A stretch of DNA of 64,000 nt from Psychrobacter sp. GP33 (GCF_014119005.1 NZ_JACGYX010000003.1:1-64000), one strand, 5' to 3'. Positions 17,292-29,356 are shown, numbered from the stretch's first letter. A program made the numbers and translations. Notes: a model not told the origin generated them from the sequence alone.

Positions 17292-18707
17292 TTAAGCCGC
17301 TTTATTATTATAGCCAATAGAGCGGAAGGCTATTTTTAAATTATCATTATGCGCATGGATTTTTTCTTCAATCTTTGCGTATTCATGCTTAAGATTTTCA
17401 TCAACTTCATGCAGACGGTCAGCAAACTCAGTCTTTTTCATCTCAATTGCTTTAGCTTTCAAGGCTTGCCATTCTTCAACCGTTTGGGTAAAGGCGTCAA
17501 ATTCAAACTTAATACGGTCTTGGAAACTTTGCATTGCATGGGTGATATCAAGTCCACCTGATTTCACCGTATCAATTTGCTGATGAGCTTGTTTAAACTG
17601 CATTTGTACTTCAGCATGCTTAATCGTGGTGTCATCAACCGTACGTAGCTCAGAAGTTAAGCCTACTTTTGACAATCCAGCAATCAGCCATTTAGTAGGG
17701 TCATATTGCCACCATTTCACTCCGTTACGATAGTCGTATTGGAAGAAGTGATGGTAGTTATGATAACCCTCACCCCAAGTAAATATGGCTAAGAAAAAGT
17801 TATCACGCGCCGTATTGGTATCTGTATAAGGGCGTGTACCCGTGATATGACATAACGAGTTGATAAAGAAAGTAAAGTGATGGGTTAATACCAGACGTAA
17901 CAGTCCAGCAAGTACTAACGTACCCCATACATCGCCAACCAACCAACCAACTGCCGATACTAAGCCAACGTTCGCGGCTAATATCCAAAGACCATAATAT
18001 TTATGCTGAATTTGTAGCACTCTATCTTTAGTTAAATCAGGAATGTTCTTATAATCAAATCTGCCACTTGGATAGTTGCGTAACATCCAACCCATATGGC
18101 TAAAGAAAAACCCTCGCTTCGCTGAATACGGGTCATCTAAGCGGTCATCGACATGACGATGATGGCTGCGGTGACCTGATACCCAATCAAAAGCTGAGCC
18201 TTGAACTGCAAGGGTAGAACCGAGCAATAAAAAGTTCTTAACGATAGGATGGGCTTTATAAGCGCGATGCGACAACAGGCGGTGATAACCTGCAGTAATA
18301 CTAATACCTGTCCATACCATAAAGGCACCAAACACACCCCATACTGGCGCACTGACTTGATGGGTTATAAGATACCACGGTGTAATAACAGCAGCAGCAA
18401 GTGGCGTCGCTATTAAAACAGCAGCCGGTATCCAGTTGATTGGGGCTTTCTTAAACTCAAGTTCTCGAATATCGATAGTCTCATTCATAGACACCGAATC
18501 CTGATTGCTTGCATCAACAGATTTATCCGTTATATAGCCGCGTGTTGCACTAGGCTGCTCATTTAGAACTTCACCAGCCTTGCTATCATCGAACCACGTC
18601 TTAAAACGTAATGCTTGAGTGCCAGCCGTTTGTATGAGCGTGTCACCAGACTTAATAGCCAAACGTAAGCCTTTAAGTGGTAAGCCCATTGCTTTTTTTG
18701 CAATCAT
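17292..18707 (-). CDS. Membrane fatty-acid (acyl-CoA delta-9 type) desaturase with extended N- and C-terminal tails
   Basis: 471 residues. The three His boxes are HRLLSH (142-147), HRSHH (179-183) and HNYHH (316-320), the di-iron ligands of acyl-CoA/acyl-lipid desaturases. Membrane segments lie at about 93-113, 121-140, 157-172, 240-275. It introduces a double bond into membrane acyl chains, expected in a cold-adapted bacterium. Two features are unusual: about 90 residues before the first membrane segment, and about 110 residues after residue 360 that are highly charged and heptad-like (FKQAHQQIDTVK, WQALKAKAIEMKKTEFADRL, HEYAKIEEKIHAH), suggesting a coiled coil. AGGGA precedes the ATG. Electron donor not encoded nearby. 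Confidence 0.9.
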   Translation of the reverse strand: MIAKKAMGLPLKGLRLAIKSGDTLIQTAGTQALRFKTWFDDSKAGEVLNEQPSATRGYITDKSVDASNQDSVSMNETIDIRELEFKKAPINWIPAAVLIATPLAAAVITPWYLITHQVSAPVWGVFGAFMVWTGISITAGYHRLLSHRAYKAHPIVKNFLLLGSTLAVQGSAFDWVSGHRSHHRHVDDRLDDPYSAKRGFFFSHMGWMLRNYPSGRFDYKNIPDLTKDRVLQIQHKYYGLWILAANVGLVSAVGWLVGDVWGTLVLAGLLRLVLTHHFTFFINSLCHITGTRPYTDTNTARDNFFLAIFTWGEGYHNYHHFFQYDYRNGVKWWQYDPTKWLIAGLSKVGLTSELRTVDDTTIKHAEVQMQFKQAHQQIDTVKSGGLDITHAMQSFQDRIKFEFDAFTQTVEEWQALKAKAIEMKKTEFADRLHEVDENLKHEYAKIEEKIHAHNDNLKIAFRSIGYNNKAA

Positions 18708-19088
18708 ATAATATCCCTAACGGTATTGATTTCAGTCTCTATATTACCCTAAAAATACAGGAAAGTGAACGGTTATACACTAGAAAAATCCTACTAAATA
18801 ACAATAACTTGTATGAATTATAGAATACTATCTGCTAAAAACCTTACTAGCTATCAGGAATTGAGTAAATGTGTAAATAGTAGCACTTTTGTGTTAAAGC
18901 TGGCTTGAATATAAAAGGCTGATTTTCGATGAAGAGGGTAGACGAAAATGAAAAGAGTGCGGTCTGTAGTAGACGTGAAATAAACTCTAAGTAATTGATT
19001 GTAATAATTAATCTTGAAGATTTTTATAAGTGATTTTTCATAAGTAATAATGCTGGCAATATATTATTGGTAGAGTAATTTTTTGATT
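18708..19088. other. Intergenic region, nothing recognised
   Basis: 380 AT-rich bases upstream of the desaturase and after the GDPD gene; presumably carries the desaturase promoter. Only tiny frames (for example 21 codons from 18928) are present and none is convincing. Confidence 0.4.
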
Positions 19089-19967
19089 TTATAACAGCTT
19101 CGTTGGAATATCGGTAATAATAAAATCAACTTGCCAGTCTACCAGTTCCTTTATATTTTCAATATCATTTACCGTCCACGCGCTAACGAGCAGACCGTAA
19201 CGATGACAATTTTGAATCACTGCACGAGTTAGCAATGGATAGTAGACCCCAAGCTGTATACAACCAAGCTGCAATGCTGTATTGGGAGCAGTATCCAAAC
19301 CTTGTTGTGTTCGTACCAACAAGCTGCGTCGAAGCTTATTAAGGGCTTTATGGCGCTGAATCTTGGCATGAAGATAAGTATCAAAACTTGTAACGACAAT
19401 GGGTAAACTGGCAAGTGGGCTGTCGACCAGATAGTTAGCTAAGGCTTTGATTAACTGACGATAATTAGTTCGATCATGAGTTTTTACTTCCAACTCAATG
19501 TGAGTAAAGCGAATCAGAGCATGTGCTTGCGACTCTACGCTGGAGGTTGCTGATAAAAAGGGTGCAATATTAGGTAGTCCATATAAACTATTTCGTGCCC
19601 GTTTTTGCAGTTCGAACAATAATTGCGCCGCCGACAGCTTTGATGCTGCAAGTTCTTTTAACGATAAGGGCATGGCTTGTGATAACGCATCTAAAGTAAT
19701 GATTTGATGCCCGTCTTGTGAATGGCGCTGTATTTCGGTAAGGCTAAGCTGGTCAATACGCGCTTGTAAGCCACACAACCGCAATAAAGTATTGTCATGA
19801 AACACCACTAAATGTCCGTCAGCGGTCAACTGTACGTCAAACTCGACCCCAGCCAAACCACGCGCCTGTAAACTGTGTGCATGCTGAAAACCGAACAAAG
19901 TGTTTTCTGGTGCTTCACTGCGTGCACCGCGATGACCTAATAGACGAGTGGTTTTAAAGTTTATCAT
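19089..19967 (-). CDS. ugpQ: Glycerophosphodiester phosphodiesterase
   Basis: 292 residues. Hydrolyses glycerophosphodiesters to glycerol 3-phosphate and an alcohol. GDPD motifs: LLGHRGARSEAPENTLFGF (residues 10-28: catalytic HRG and PENT), GVEFDVQLTADGHLVVFHDN (38-57: metal Glu and Asp, second catalytic His), ELEVK near 157, and a final SAWTVND ... DFIITDIP. Lacks a signal peptide, so it is a cytosolic UgpQ-type rather than periplasmic GlpQ. About 70 residues between the strands (ELAASKLSAAQLLFELQKRA) are extra compared with the 247-residue E. coli UgpQ. Weak ribosome site. No transporter genes are adjacent. Confidence 0.88.
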   Translation of the reverse strand: MINFKTTRLLGHRGARSEAPENTLFGFQHAHSLQARGLAGVEFDVQLTADGHLVVFHDNTLLRLCGLQARIDQLSLTEIQRHSQDGHQIITLDALSQAMPLSLKELAASKLSAAQLLFELQKRARNSLYGLPNIAPFLSATSSVESQAHALIRFTHIELEVKTHDRTNYRQLIKALANYLVDSPLASLPIVVTSFDTYLHAKIQRHKALNKLRRSLLVRTQQGLDTAPNTALQLGCIQLGVYYPLLTRAVIQNCHRYGLLVSAWTVNDIENIKELVDWQVDFIITDIPTKLL

Positions 19968-20387
19968 TATTTATAACCAGACTTGAAATCACATAATTAT
20001 TTTATAGATTATCTATACAGTATATTTAGCGTTAAGATGAAAGCATCTTATCCATAGGAAATTCATATTGAATAATTTATATTCAACGATGTCAATTTTA
20101 CTAGCCTTGCTATTATTGTAAGAAGAGATTGTGTCGGAGTTAGCAGTATTCTCGCCATTATTTGTTATACTTTTGCAACTAAAAATACTATTCGGGGCTA
20201 AAGCTACGTTTTATTTGTATATCAAAGGGCTGACGTGATGACCATTTCAATGAAACCTCGTATAATGGCGTGATTTTTCTATCCATATTTTCTATCGATC
20301 ACTTTTTATTAGGTGATATCAAATTAAGTGATGTCAAACACCGTCTATCGGCAGTGGCAAAATGAGTAACTTGGGAGCACAACCAGT
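19968..20387. other. Divergent intergenic region with one perfect dyad
   Basis: 420 bases between the divergent GDPD and lipoprotein genes. It contains TAAGATG-AAAG-CATCTTA at 20033-20050, without a T run, and an extended -10-like TGTTATACT at 20163-20171 on the plus strand. No coding frame. Confidence 0.4.
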
Positions 20388-21332
20388 ATGAGCGTCGCAA
20401 ATAATAGATGGGTAAAATGGCAGCACGTTGCCGGTATTGGTATGCTGTGCGGCTTGGCCGTGACCGGCTGTAGTCGCTCAGATAAAACGGATGATACTGA
20501 GGCTCAGGTTGAGCAGCCTGCTACTGAAAGTACCGCTGCACCCGCTGTTGGCTGCGATAATCCATTGGTACAAGATAGGCTCAGAGCATCATTACAAAAT
20601 ATGCTCTATCAGGAAGCGCAAATACTGTCTAACAACTATGCCAATAATGCTGAAATAAGCCTTGAGAGTGGGGCAGTCAGTAGTAAGGTCAATGGGGTTG
20701 CCATTAATGTACAAAATGCGTCTGTATTGCAAGAAGCGAATGCCAATGGTATGACAACGTGTCAGGCTACTGTGAGTATTACAGTACCAACTGAGGACTT
20801 GTATCAAGCGAGTCAGGTTAATGCCGCGAACAATCAACCGGGTTTAGAGACGGTGTTGGCACAAGGCAATATCCGTATTAATGATAATATGCTGATTGAT
20901 GATGCCTTTACTTATGTTGCAGGTGCACAGGGTGGACAAGTGCGTGTACGTATTGCTGGGCAGCCTGCATTAACCAGTATTGTAGCGGACATTTTGGCAA
21001 CGTCATTATTAAAATCAGCTATAGATGGCTTGCAAGTACAAGTACCAATTCAAGTACAGCCGCGTCGCCGTGAGCCAGATCAAAACAACAATCAAAACCA
21101 GCCTGTACGTCAACCAAAGCCAACAGCGCCTGCCAAACCTGCTCAGCCGGCACAACCAGCTAAACCTGCGTTGCCATCGACAAAGAATCAAAGCAACGAA
21201 TCAGCATCAATACCAAAAACGCCGCAAAAGCCTGAAGCAAGCGCCCCTGTCACACCAAAAGCGCCTGCAGCTGTACCAAAAGATGAAACTATTGATATGG
21301 TTATCATTGAAGACGATAGCGCTACGTATTAA
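20388..21332 (+). CDS. Lipoprotein of unknown function with Pro-rich C-terminus
   Basis: 314 residues. A signal peptide ends in the lipobox VTGC with Cys28. Residues 30-50 are acidic and Thr-rich. A folded part (about 55-215) contains alternating strand-like segments (GAVSSKVNGVAINVQNASVL, GMTTCQATVSITVP) and a Cys pair. The last 90 residues are a disordered Pro/Ala/Lys/Gln tail (PTAPAKPAQPAQPAKPALP) ending in an acidic patch (MVIIEDDSATY). No known family recognised; the Pro-rich tail resembles periplasm-spanning linkers. A GGGAG lies 10 bases before the ATG. Followed by a strong terminator, so monocistronic. Confidence 0.8.
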   Translation: MSVANNRWVKWQHVAGIGMLCGLAVTGCSRSDKTDDTEAQVEQPATESTAAPAVGCDNPLVQDRLRASLQNMLYQEAQILSNNYANNAEISLESGAVSSKVNGVAINVQNASVLQEANANGMTTCQATVSITVPTEDLYQASQVNAANNQPGLETVLAQGNIRINDNMLIDDAFTYVAGAQGGQVRVRIAGQPALTSIVADILATSLLKSAIDGLQVQVPIQVQPRRREPDQNNNQNQPVRQPKPTAPAKPAQPAQPAKPALPSTKNQSNESASIPKTPQKPEASAPVTPKAPAAVPKDETIDMVIIEDDSATY

Positions 21333-21378
21333 CTATTTTTGAGAGTATAAATTAATAAACTTTAAGTCGAATAAAAAC

Positions 21379-21422
21379 TAAAAAAGCGCCCGTAACTGAT
21401 TCAATTTATGGGCGCTTTTTTA
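21379..21422. terminator. Strong bidirectional terminator
   Basis: AAAAAGCGCCCGTAA ... TATGGGCGCTTTTTT stem between the convergent lipoprotein and cobalamin adenosyltransferase genes; suited to end both transcripts. Confidence 0.88.
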
Positions 21423-21466
21423 GTTTTTAAATTTATTCTTTAAAATCTTGTTTATTAAAAGACTGG

Positions 21467-22102
21467 TTATTTTTGATTATTGGCAAGCTTATGTAACACT
21501 TGGCTGTCCCATAATACTTCTGAAACATGGGCAGGATCGGTACAAAATCTAGCAGCGACAAATAGCCAGTCAGATAAGCGATTGATTAAACTAACCGCTG
21601 TACTACGAATTGCATTGGGCTGTTGCTGCTGTAATAATACCGCTTGACGTTCAGCGCGGCGACACACAGTACGTGCCACATGCAGCTGACTGACCAATAC
21701 AGAACCTGTCGGTAAAATAAAGTCTTTTAACGGTGGCAAAGTGGTATTCATCGCATCAATTTGCTGCTCTAACCAGTCGATATGACTGGCATTAATCCCT
21801 TCATATTCGGGCATTGCCAGCTCACCACCGACATTGAATAATAAATGCTGAATAATAATAAGTGCTTGAGTAAAATCTACCTCATTTTGTGAGTTTAAGC
21901 GCTCAACTAAGAATTGATTAGCCACATTAGATGAGCTCTGTAATAGATGCGCACGCACCAGTCCGATATGAGAGTTAAGCTCATCAACATCACCCATGAC
22001 GCTGAATAAGTTATCCGCTTTACTGATACGGCTACCATCTGCCATGCCGGTGCTGCCATCATCTCCGGTGCGAGTGTAGATTTTACTTAAGCGATTACCC
22101 AT
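21467..22102 (-). CDS. pduO: ATP:cob(I)alamin adenosyltransferase, PduO type
   Basis: 211 residues. Transfers the adenosyl group of ATP to cob(I)alamin to make coenzyme B12. Family signatures: KIYTRTGDDGSTGMADGSRISK (residues 6-27: the ATP-binding N-terminal loop), VMGDVDELNSHIG near 35-47, and the helix RTVCRRAERQAVLL near 143 carrying the conserved R-x-x-x-R-x-A-E-R. Stands alone, with AAGGA before the ATG. No other cobalamin genes or B12-dependent enzymes are visible in the window. No B12 riboswitch was recognised upstream. Confidence 0.92.
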   Translation of the reverse strand: MGNRLSKIYTRTGDDGSTGMADGSRISKADNLFSVMGDVDELNSHIGLVRAHLLQSSSNVANQFLVERLNSQNEVDFTQALIIIQHLLFNVGGELAMPEYEGINASHIDWLEQQIDAMNTTLPPLKDFILPTGSVLVSQLHVARTVCRRAERQAVLLQQQQPNAIRSTAVSLINRLSDWLFVAARFCTDPAHVSEVLWDSQVLHKLANNQK

Positions 22103-22366
22103 GATTCATCCTTATTTTTGCCAGTTATTTATAATTGATTGTTTATTTATAGTATTTTATCAGTTGAAAGTATTCTGGAGCATTGTCTTTGAGCCCGACC
22201 ATTGTAGTATTTTACGGTTATTTTAGCTAAGATACATTGTTGTTGAATTGGGCAGTTTGTTGGCAGCGGACGGCAAAAATAACTTGTTTAACGCTATTAT
22301 TGCTAACCACTTATACTTTACTGTGCATCTATATTAATAATATTTTTACCTACAAGGCTATTTATA

Positions 22367-23827
22367 ATGACCACTCCACTTGCTAATGCTATGTCTCAGC
22401 TGTCTATTTACGATTCGCTCACGGGACGTAAACAGACGTTTATACCGCTTAAAGCAGGGCAAGTCAGTATGTATGTGTGTGGTATGACTGTCTATGACTA
22501 TTGTCATATTGGGCATGCGCGGGTGATGGTCGCCTTTGATATGGCGGTACGCTGGATGACTCAGTTAGGCTATCAGGTGAATTATGTGCGTAATATTACC
22601 GATATTGATGACAAAATCATCACGCGCGCTGCGGAAAATGGTGAAGATATCGGCGCGTTAACCGAACGTTTTATTATTGCCATGCACGAAGATGCTGAAG
22701 CACTGGGCTGTTTAACGCCAAATGCTGAACCACGTGCCACCGATCATATTGACGAGATGCAAGATATGATTGGCACCTTGGTTAAAGAGGAGTATGCCTA
22801 CGCCGCTGATAATGGTGATGTCTACTATGCCGTCGATAGTTTTGCTGATTACGGCAAATTGTCTAAGCGTAATCTAGATGACATGCAAGCCGGCTCACGT
22901 GTTGAAGTTGATAACGTGAAGCGTAATCCGTTTGACTTTGTATTGTGGAAAGCGGCGAAACCTAATGAGCCACAATGGGCATCCCCATGGGGTCAAGGTC
23001 GTCCTGGTTGGCATATTGAATGCTCAGCGATGTCAACCAAATGTTTGGGCAATACTTTTGATATTCATGGCGGTGGGCACGATTTGCAGTTCCCGCATCA
23101 TGAGAATGAAATTGCCCAATCAGAAGCCAGCACTGGCTGTGAATATGCGCGTAACTGGATGCACGTCGGATTTATCAATGTTGACGGCGAAAAGATGTCG
23201 AAATCTTTGCATAATTTCTTTACCATTCGTGAGGTAATGGCACGATATTTACCAGAAACGGTTCGTTTCTTCTTATTATCAAGTCATTATCGTAGCCAAG
23301 TGAATTTCTCAGACAGCGCCTTAGATGAAGCTCATAATAGCCTAAGTAGACTGTATCACGCTCTAAAAGCAGCGGAGCAACTACAAGGGCAAACGCTTAG
23401 CATTAGTGATGAACTTATTAACGAAACTTACAGTACACCAGCTGGGCAAGAATTTATTGCTGCGATGAATGATGACTTTAATAGCTCTTCTGCTATCAGT
23501 ATTCTCTTTGGACTGGCACGTGATATCAATAAAGCCGCTAAAGCAAACGATGTGGCGCAGGCATGGCAATTGGCAAAACAATTAAAAGCGCTTGCTCAGT
23601 CACTCAATATATTGCAGCAACCCGTGCAGCAGTTTTTGCAGGCAATGATTGGTGATGCACCAGTTGACGGTTTTAGTGATGCGGATATTGAGGCTTTAAT
23701 CCTTGAGCGAGTTGATGCCAAAACCAATAAAAACTTTGCTCGTGCCGATGAGATTCGGGTGTTATTGAAAGAGGTAGGAATTGAGCTAGAAGATAGTCGT
23801 GCTGTTACTACTTGGCGCCGTGCTTAA
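22367..23827 (+). CDS. cysS: Cysteinyl-tRNA synthetase
   Basis: 486 residues. Class I synthetase charging tRNA-Cys. The Zn-binding Cys begins [21 protein letters not shown], which also holds the HIGH signature; the KMSKS signature is [11 protein letters not shown] (about 272-282). Other conserved pieces: [23 protein letters not shown] with a Zn Cys, and [22 protein letters not shown]. The C-terminus ([20 protein letters not shown]) is the typical anticodon-binding end. AAGG lies 10 bases before the ATG at 22367; an ATG at 22391 is an alternative start. Monocistronic, ended by the hairpin at 23925. Confidence 0.97.
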   Translation: MTTPLANAMSQLSIYDSLTGRKQTFIPLKAGQVSMYVCGMTVYDYCHIGHARVMVAFDMAVRWMTQLGYQVNYVRNITDIDDKIITRAAENGEDIGALTERFIIAMHEDAEALGCLTPNAEPRATDHIDEMQDMIGTLVKEEYAYAADNGDVYYAVDSFADYGKLSKRNLDDMQAGSRVEVDNVKRNPFDFVLWKAAKPNEPQWASPWGQGRPGWHIECSAMSTKCLGNTFDIHGGGHDLQFPHHENEIAQSEASTGCEYARNWMHVGFINVDGEKMSKSLHNFFTIREVMARYLPETVRFFLLSSHYRSQVNFSDSALDEAHNSLSRLYHALKAAEQLQGQTLSISDELINETYSTPAGQEFIAAMNDDFNSSSAISILFGLARDINKAAKANDVAQAWQLAKQLKALAQSLNILQQPVQQFLQAMIGDAPVDGFSDADIEALILERVDAKTNKNFARADEIRVLLKEVGIELEDSRAVTTWRRA

Positions 23828-23924
23828 TGTTTAAACATTGATGCATTTGGATAGTACTATAATTAAATATCGATATACTTAAACATTAACAATCTTTTTA
23901 TCGCCTATCTAAACTTATTCTTAT

Positions 23925-23953
23925 AAAAAGTCAGTGTTATGCTGGCTTTTTTT
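23925..23953 (+). terminator. Terminator of cysS
   Basis: AAAAAGTCAG-TGTTATG-CTGGCTTTTTTT hairpin (one G-T pair) with a long T run, about 100 bases after the cysS stop. Confidence 0.75.
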
Positions 23954-24000
23954 ATGGCGCAAGTTAGTTGAGCAGTTACCCATAAAATATATGTCATGCT

Positions 24001-25947
24001 ATGAAAAAAATTCCGCGCCATTTTTCTACTTCTGTTTTCAATAATGATAATCCTCATTTAGCTAAGCAATCACCAATTATGAAAATATGCATCAGTGCTT
24101 TATTAACCCTATTTTATTTACTGTTTATGCCGATTGGCTTTGCTGCTACTGAAGAGCCAAATAACACCCGTCAGCCAGACACTTTTATGGGTTATGCTGA
24201 GCAAAAACTTGCACGTATAAAAGACAAAGAAATCAGTGTTTCTGAGATGGTAGAGGAGGTCTTTGACCCGTTAGAGACTAATGCCACGCAACAAGCAGGA
24301 TATTTGCAAGGCGATGAAGGGCTCACGGGTGACTACAATGAAAGCTACTATGCATTGACCTCATTAAATGACGGCCTGCCGCCCTTAGCAAAGCCTGCTA
24401 ACTTGTCAACGCCACTGGCAACGTTGGAGTTTTTTCAGTCTGCTGTGATGAAGCAGCAATATGATTTGGCAGCCTATGCGCTCAATATGAATCTGCTGGA
24501 TAAAGAGCTACAGCGCAATCGATCTATTGAGCTGTCTAAACGCTTGGATTTTTTATTAAGTAAAAAAGACTTGTATGTGTTTGATGAATTACCAGACCGT
24601 CCCGATGGCTTAATTGAGCCGCCTATTGGTAATGACAGTAGTATAATGGGCGTGCCTAGACGCTCTATTCAGCTTGGCTATATTGATTATCGAGAGCGCC
24701 GCGTGCCGATATATTTGCAGCATGTACGGGTAGGTGATAGCGCGCCACTTTGGGTGTTTTCTGCTCAAACGGTGGGCAATATTGATAACTTATATGAACA
24801 GTATCGCCCGGCTCAGTTTGAGCGTTATTTACCCGTTTGGATGAAGCTGCGGTTTTTTGGTATTGCCATTTGGGAGCTGGTTGCGCTTGTTGTTTTCTTT
24901 TTATTGACCATGGGTTTAGGATGGCTGTTTAGTAAAGCCGCTGGCAAGATTATCAGTCGTTATATCACCGATGAGTACCCTGAAGCTACTATCAGTCATA
25001 GCATTGACAGTAGTAATGGCGTGGTGGACTTGGTCAGCAAGTTGACCGTACCGCTGACTTTTACTATCAGTTTTTCATTGGTTTTTACGCTAGTGTCCGG
25101 CGGCTTTCCTTATTTGGATGCAGTGGCATCTTCTACGCGACCGATTATTTGGATTGGTTTGGTACTAGGTGCCATGTGGCTTGGCATTCGCGTTATTAAC
25201 TTTTTTGCCAATCGCTATCAAAATTTACAAATTGAGAATCTTGCCGACGAGCATTTTGATAAAGAACGCATTCGCCGTACCTATGTATCCATATTTCGCC
25301 GAGTCTTTATTTTTGTTATGATTTTAGGCAGTATTTGGATTGGTTTAAGTGAGTTTACCAATATCAATGGCTTGGGAAAAACATTATTAACGTCCGCGGG
25401 TATTGCTGGCGCGGTTATTGGTATTGCAGCTCAGCCTATTTTGGGCAATATTATGGCTGGTATGCAGGTGGCAATTACCCAGCCGATTCGTATCGGCGAT
25501 ACAGTAATGATAGAAGAAGAATGGACAACGATTGAGGATTTACGTTATACCTATGCGGTACTAAAAACGTGGGATGAGCGCCGATTAATCGTACCCATGC
25601 GTCACTTCATCACGGAAATTATCGAAAATTGGTCGCATACAGAATCGCATCAAACCTGTGTAGTGTATCTCTACGTCGACTTTGGAGCAGATATTACTGC
25701 CATTCGACAAAAATATTTCGAGCTGGTAAAAGAAAATCCGTTGTGGGATGGCGAGACAGAGCCGGAATTGGTAGCAGTATCCGTCAGCGAAACTGCCACA
25801 GAATTGCGCGGGACTGTAGCATCCGATAGTCCATTAAATGCATGGACATTGGAATGCGCGGTACGCGAGCAAATGCTTCGCTATCTATATCAGCAGCAAA
25901 AAGAATCTTTGCCTATTGAACGTTTTACTTTTAAGGCTGATGATTAA
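24001..25947 (+). CDS. Mechanosensitive ion channel, MscS family, with large periplasmic N-domain
   Basis: 648 residues. An inner-membrane channel opening under membrane tension. A signal peptide lies at residues 27-49 (MKICISALLTLFYLLF then PIGFAA), so the ATG at 24079 may be the true start; the one at 24001 lacks a ribosome site. A soluble region of about 230 residues follows, then membrane helices near 286-310, 345-370, 380-400, 430-450. The pore helix and beta domain are LLTSAGIAGAVIGIAAQPIL and MAGMQVAITQPIRIGDTVMI, the MscS signature with Gly/Ala packing. The C-terminus contains the vestibule. Longer than MscS (286) and shorter than MscK. Monocistronic. Confidence 0.88.
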   Translation: MKKIPRHFSTSVFNNDNPHLAKQSPIMKICISALLTLFYLLFMPIGFAATEEPNNTRQPDTFMGYAEQKLARIKDKEISVSEMVEEVFDPLETNATQQAGYLQGDEGLTGDYNESYYALTSLNDGLPPLAKPANLSTPLATLEFFQSAVMKQQYDLAAYALNMNLLDKELQRNRSIELSKRLDFLLSKKDLYVFDELPDRPDGLIEPPIGNDSSIMGVPRRSIQLGYIDYRERRVPIYLQHVRVGDSAPLWVFSAQTVGNIDNLYEQYRPAQFERYLPVWMKLRFFGIAIWELVALVVFFLLTMGLGWLFSKAAGKIISRYITDEYPEATISHSIDSSNGVVDLVSKLTVPLTFTISFSLVFTLVSGGFPYLDAVASSTRPIIWIGLVLGAMWLGIRVINFFANRYQNLQIENLADEHFDKERIRRTYVSIFRRVFIFVMILGSIWIGLSEFTNINGLGKTLLTSAGIAGAVIGIAAQPILGNIMAGMQVAITQPIRIGDTVMIEEEWTTIEDLRYTYAVLKTWDERRLIVPMRHFITEIIENWSHTESHQTCVVYLYVDFGADITAIRQKYFELVKENPLWDGETEPELVAVSVSETATELRGTVASDSPLNAWTLECAVREQMLRYLYQQQKESLPIERFTFKADD

Positions 25948-26042
25948 TGCTAAGGTAAAAGTGAATAGGGTAAAGGTACGACAAATAATATAAGTAGGCT
26001 AAAATAAGCGGGTAAAATTATTATACGTTGGGTGTACTTTTT

Positions 26043-26051
26043 TGTTATAAT
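26043..26051 (+). promoter_or_regulatory. Candidate extended -10 promoter of guaB
   Basis: TG-T-TATAAT, a perfect extended -10 element, with no good -35. It would start transcription near 26058 and leave a leader of about 185 bases before guaB. Confidence 0.4.
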
Positions 26052-26223
26052 GTGTCGTTATTTTTAAGGGATAAACGCATTGTCAAGAGTAAAGCGATGC
26101 TACATTTGCATGGCTACTCTATTAATGATTCATAATGGTCTAACAGCGGTTATATTAATCCGTTGCCAATGATTTTATGTTTGATTGACACCCTTAATGC
26201 TAAGCTCCCACCCATCAAAATAA

Positions 26224-27714
<1,491 letters not shown>

Positions 27715-27835
27715 TATCTACTTTTATAAACAATAGTATGTTATAAAGTAGATATGTAGAAAAGTCATTGCTAGTCACGTTATTCAATTAATAGTTAACG
27801 GCGACACTATACGACTATTGTGACCGCAAGATACA

Positions 27836-27875
27836 AACAGTCAACAATGCTCACCCATTGTTGGCTGTTTTTTTT
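27836..27875 (+). terminator. Terminator of guaB
   Basis: AACAGTCAACAATG ... CATTGTTGGCTGTT stem with eight T after it. Confidence 0.85.
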
Positions 27876-27988
27876 GTAAAATAACTCGGCTATAGACTTT
27901 CGTAGTAATGTGTTTAGGTTCGCTCATATATGCGTCGATCTACGCTTTTATTTTTAGCAGTTGGTTTTAGGATAAGGAAATAATTATA

Positions 27989-29356
27989 ATGAGCTATTTT
28001 GGTACAGATGGTATTCGCGGACAGTTTGGTAAGATGCCAATTACTCCAGATTTTATTCTAAAATTGGGTTATGTTACCGGTCGCGTTTTGATAGAAAATA
28101 GCGATACACCTGAGCGTAAGCCTAGTGTTGTGATTGGTAAAGACACACGCCTTTCAGGCTACGTGATTGAAGGGGCATTGCAAGCCGGTTTTAATGCGGC
28201 AGGTGTCGATGTATATATGCTCGGACCTTTGCCCACCCCAGCTATTGCTCATTTGACTCGCAGTTTTAGCGCTGATGCAGGTGTGGTTATTTCAGCGTCA
28301 CACAACCCTTATTATGATAACGGTATTAAACTGTTCTCAGCAGATGGTAAAAAGTTATCGGATGAGATGCAAAATGCTATCAACGATAAAATGCAAGCCA
28401 TCATGAATAGCACTAATAATGAATCGTTACTTATGCCAATCATTGATCCTGCAAATCTGGGTAAGAACCATCGCATAGATGATGCCAAAGGGCGTTATAT
28501 CGAATTCTGTAAAGGTACCTTTCCTTATCAATATGACTTAGATCATCTGACAGTGGTGATAGATTGCGCTAATGGTGCAGGGTATAGCGTTGCCCCACGT
28601 GTCCTACGCGAGCTTGGTGCCACTGTAATTGCGATCAATAATACACCTGATGGTATCAATATTAACGAAAATTGCGGTTCTACTCATCCTGAAGTGCTGC
28701 AAAAGGCGGTTTTAGAGTATGAAGCAGACGTTGGTATTGCCTTAGATGGTGACGGCGATCGTATTGTGATGGTTGATGAGGCGGGTAACCTAGTCGATGG
28801 TGATGGTATATTGTATGTCCTTGCCACGCAAAGCGCTCAGCCAGTAGCAGGGGTTGCGGGTACATTGATGACCAATATGGGTCTAGAGTTGGCGCTGAAA
28901 GCGGCTGGTATTGGTTTTACGCGTGCTAACGTCGGTGATCGTTATGTGATGCAAGAGCTGGATGCTAATGATTGGATATTAGGCGGTGAACCATCAGGGC
29001 ATATTTTATGTCTGGATAAAAGTCGAACCGGTGATGCCATTATTGCAGGATTACAAATATTGGCAGTAATGAAAGCGCAAGATAAAGCCTTGAGTGAGCT
29101 GACAGAAGGATTTGAAGTATTGCCACAAAAGCTGGTTAACGTACGTTTAACCACGATGCAAGATCCGTTTGCGCATCAAGAGTTGGTCACTGCGTTTGAT
29201 AGCGCACGTGCTACATTGGAAGGTCGCGGACGTCTACTGATTCGCCAATCAGGTACTGAGCCTATGATTCGGGTCATGGTTGAGTCAGATGATGAGATAG
29301 AATGTGACGTCATGGCGAATGATTTAGCTAAGCAAATTAAGACTGTGCTCGGATAA
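27989..29356 (+). CDS. glmM: Phosphoglucosamine mutase
   Basis: 455 residues, 10 more than E. coli GlmM. Interconverts glucosamine 6-phosphate and glucosamine 1-phosphate for UDP-GlcNAc, feeding peptidoglycan and lipid [13 protein letters not shown] at the start, active-site phosphoserine Ser104 in ISASHNP, metal-binding DGDGDR ([12 protein letters not shown] near 254) and the sugar-binding loop GGEPSGHI near 330; the final [12 protein letters not shown] is the phosphate-binding loop. AAGGA precedes the ATG. Probably co-transcribed with pdxH, 72 bases downstream. Confidence 0.97.
   Translation: MSYFGTDGIRGQFGKMPITPDFILKLGYVTGRVLIENSDTPERKPSVVIGKDTRLSGYVIEGALQAGFNAAGVDVYMLGPLPTPAIAHLTRSFSADAGVVISASHNPYYDNGIKLFSADGKKLSDEMQNAINDKMQAIMNSTNNESLLMPIIDPANLGKNHRIDDAKGRYIEFCKGTFPYQYDLDHLTVVIDCANGAGYSVAPRVLRELGATVIAINNTPDGININENCGSTHPEVLQKAVLEYEADVGIALDGDGDRIVMVDEAGNLVDGDGILYVLATQSAQPVAGVAGTLMTNMGLELALKAAGIGFTRANVGDRYVMQELDANDWILGGEPSGHILCLDKSRTGDAIIAGLQILAVMKAQDKALSELTEGFEVLPQKLVNVRLTTMQDPFAHQELVTAFDSARATLEGRGRLLIRQSGTEPMIRVMVESDDEIECDVMANDLAKQIKTVLG

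Noticed and set aside
20033-20050. Dyad TAAGATG-AAAG-CATCTTA considered as terminator
   Set aside because: No T run on either side and it lies between divergent starts; at most a weak operator candidate.
21467-22366. B12 riboswitch for the cobalamin adenosyltransferase gene
   Set aside because: The upstream sequence shows no B12-box-like conserved core and the gap is short and AT-rich.
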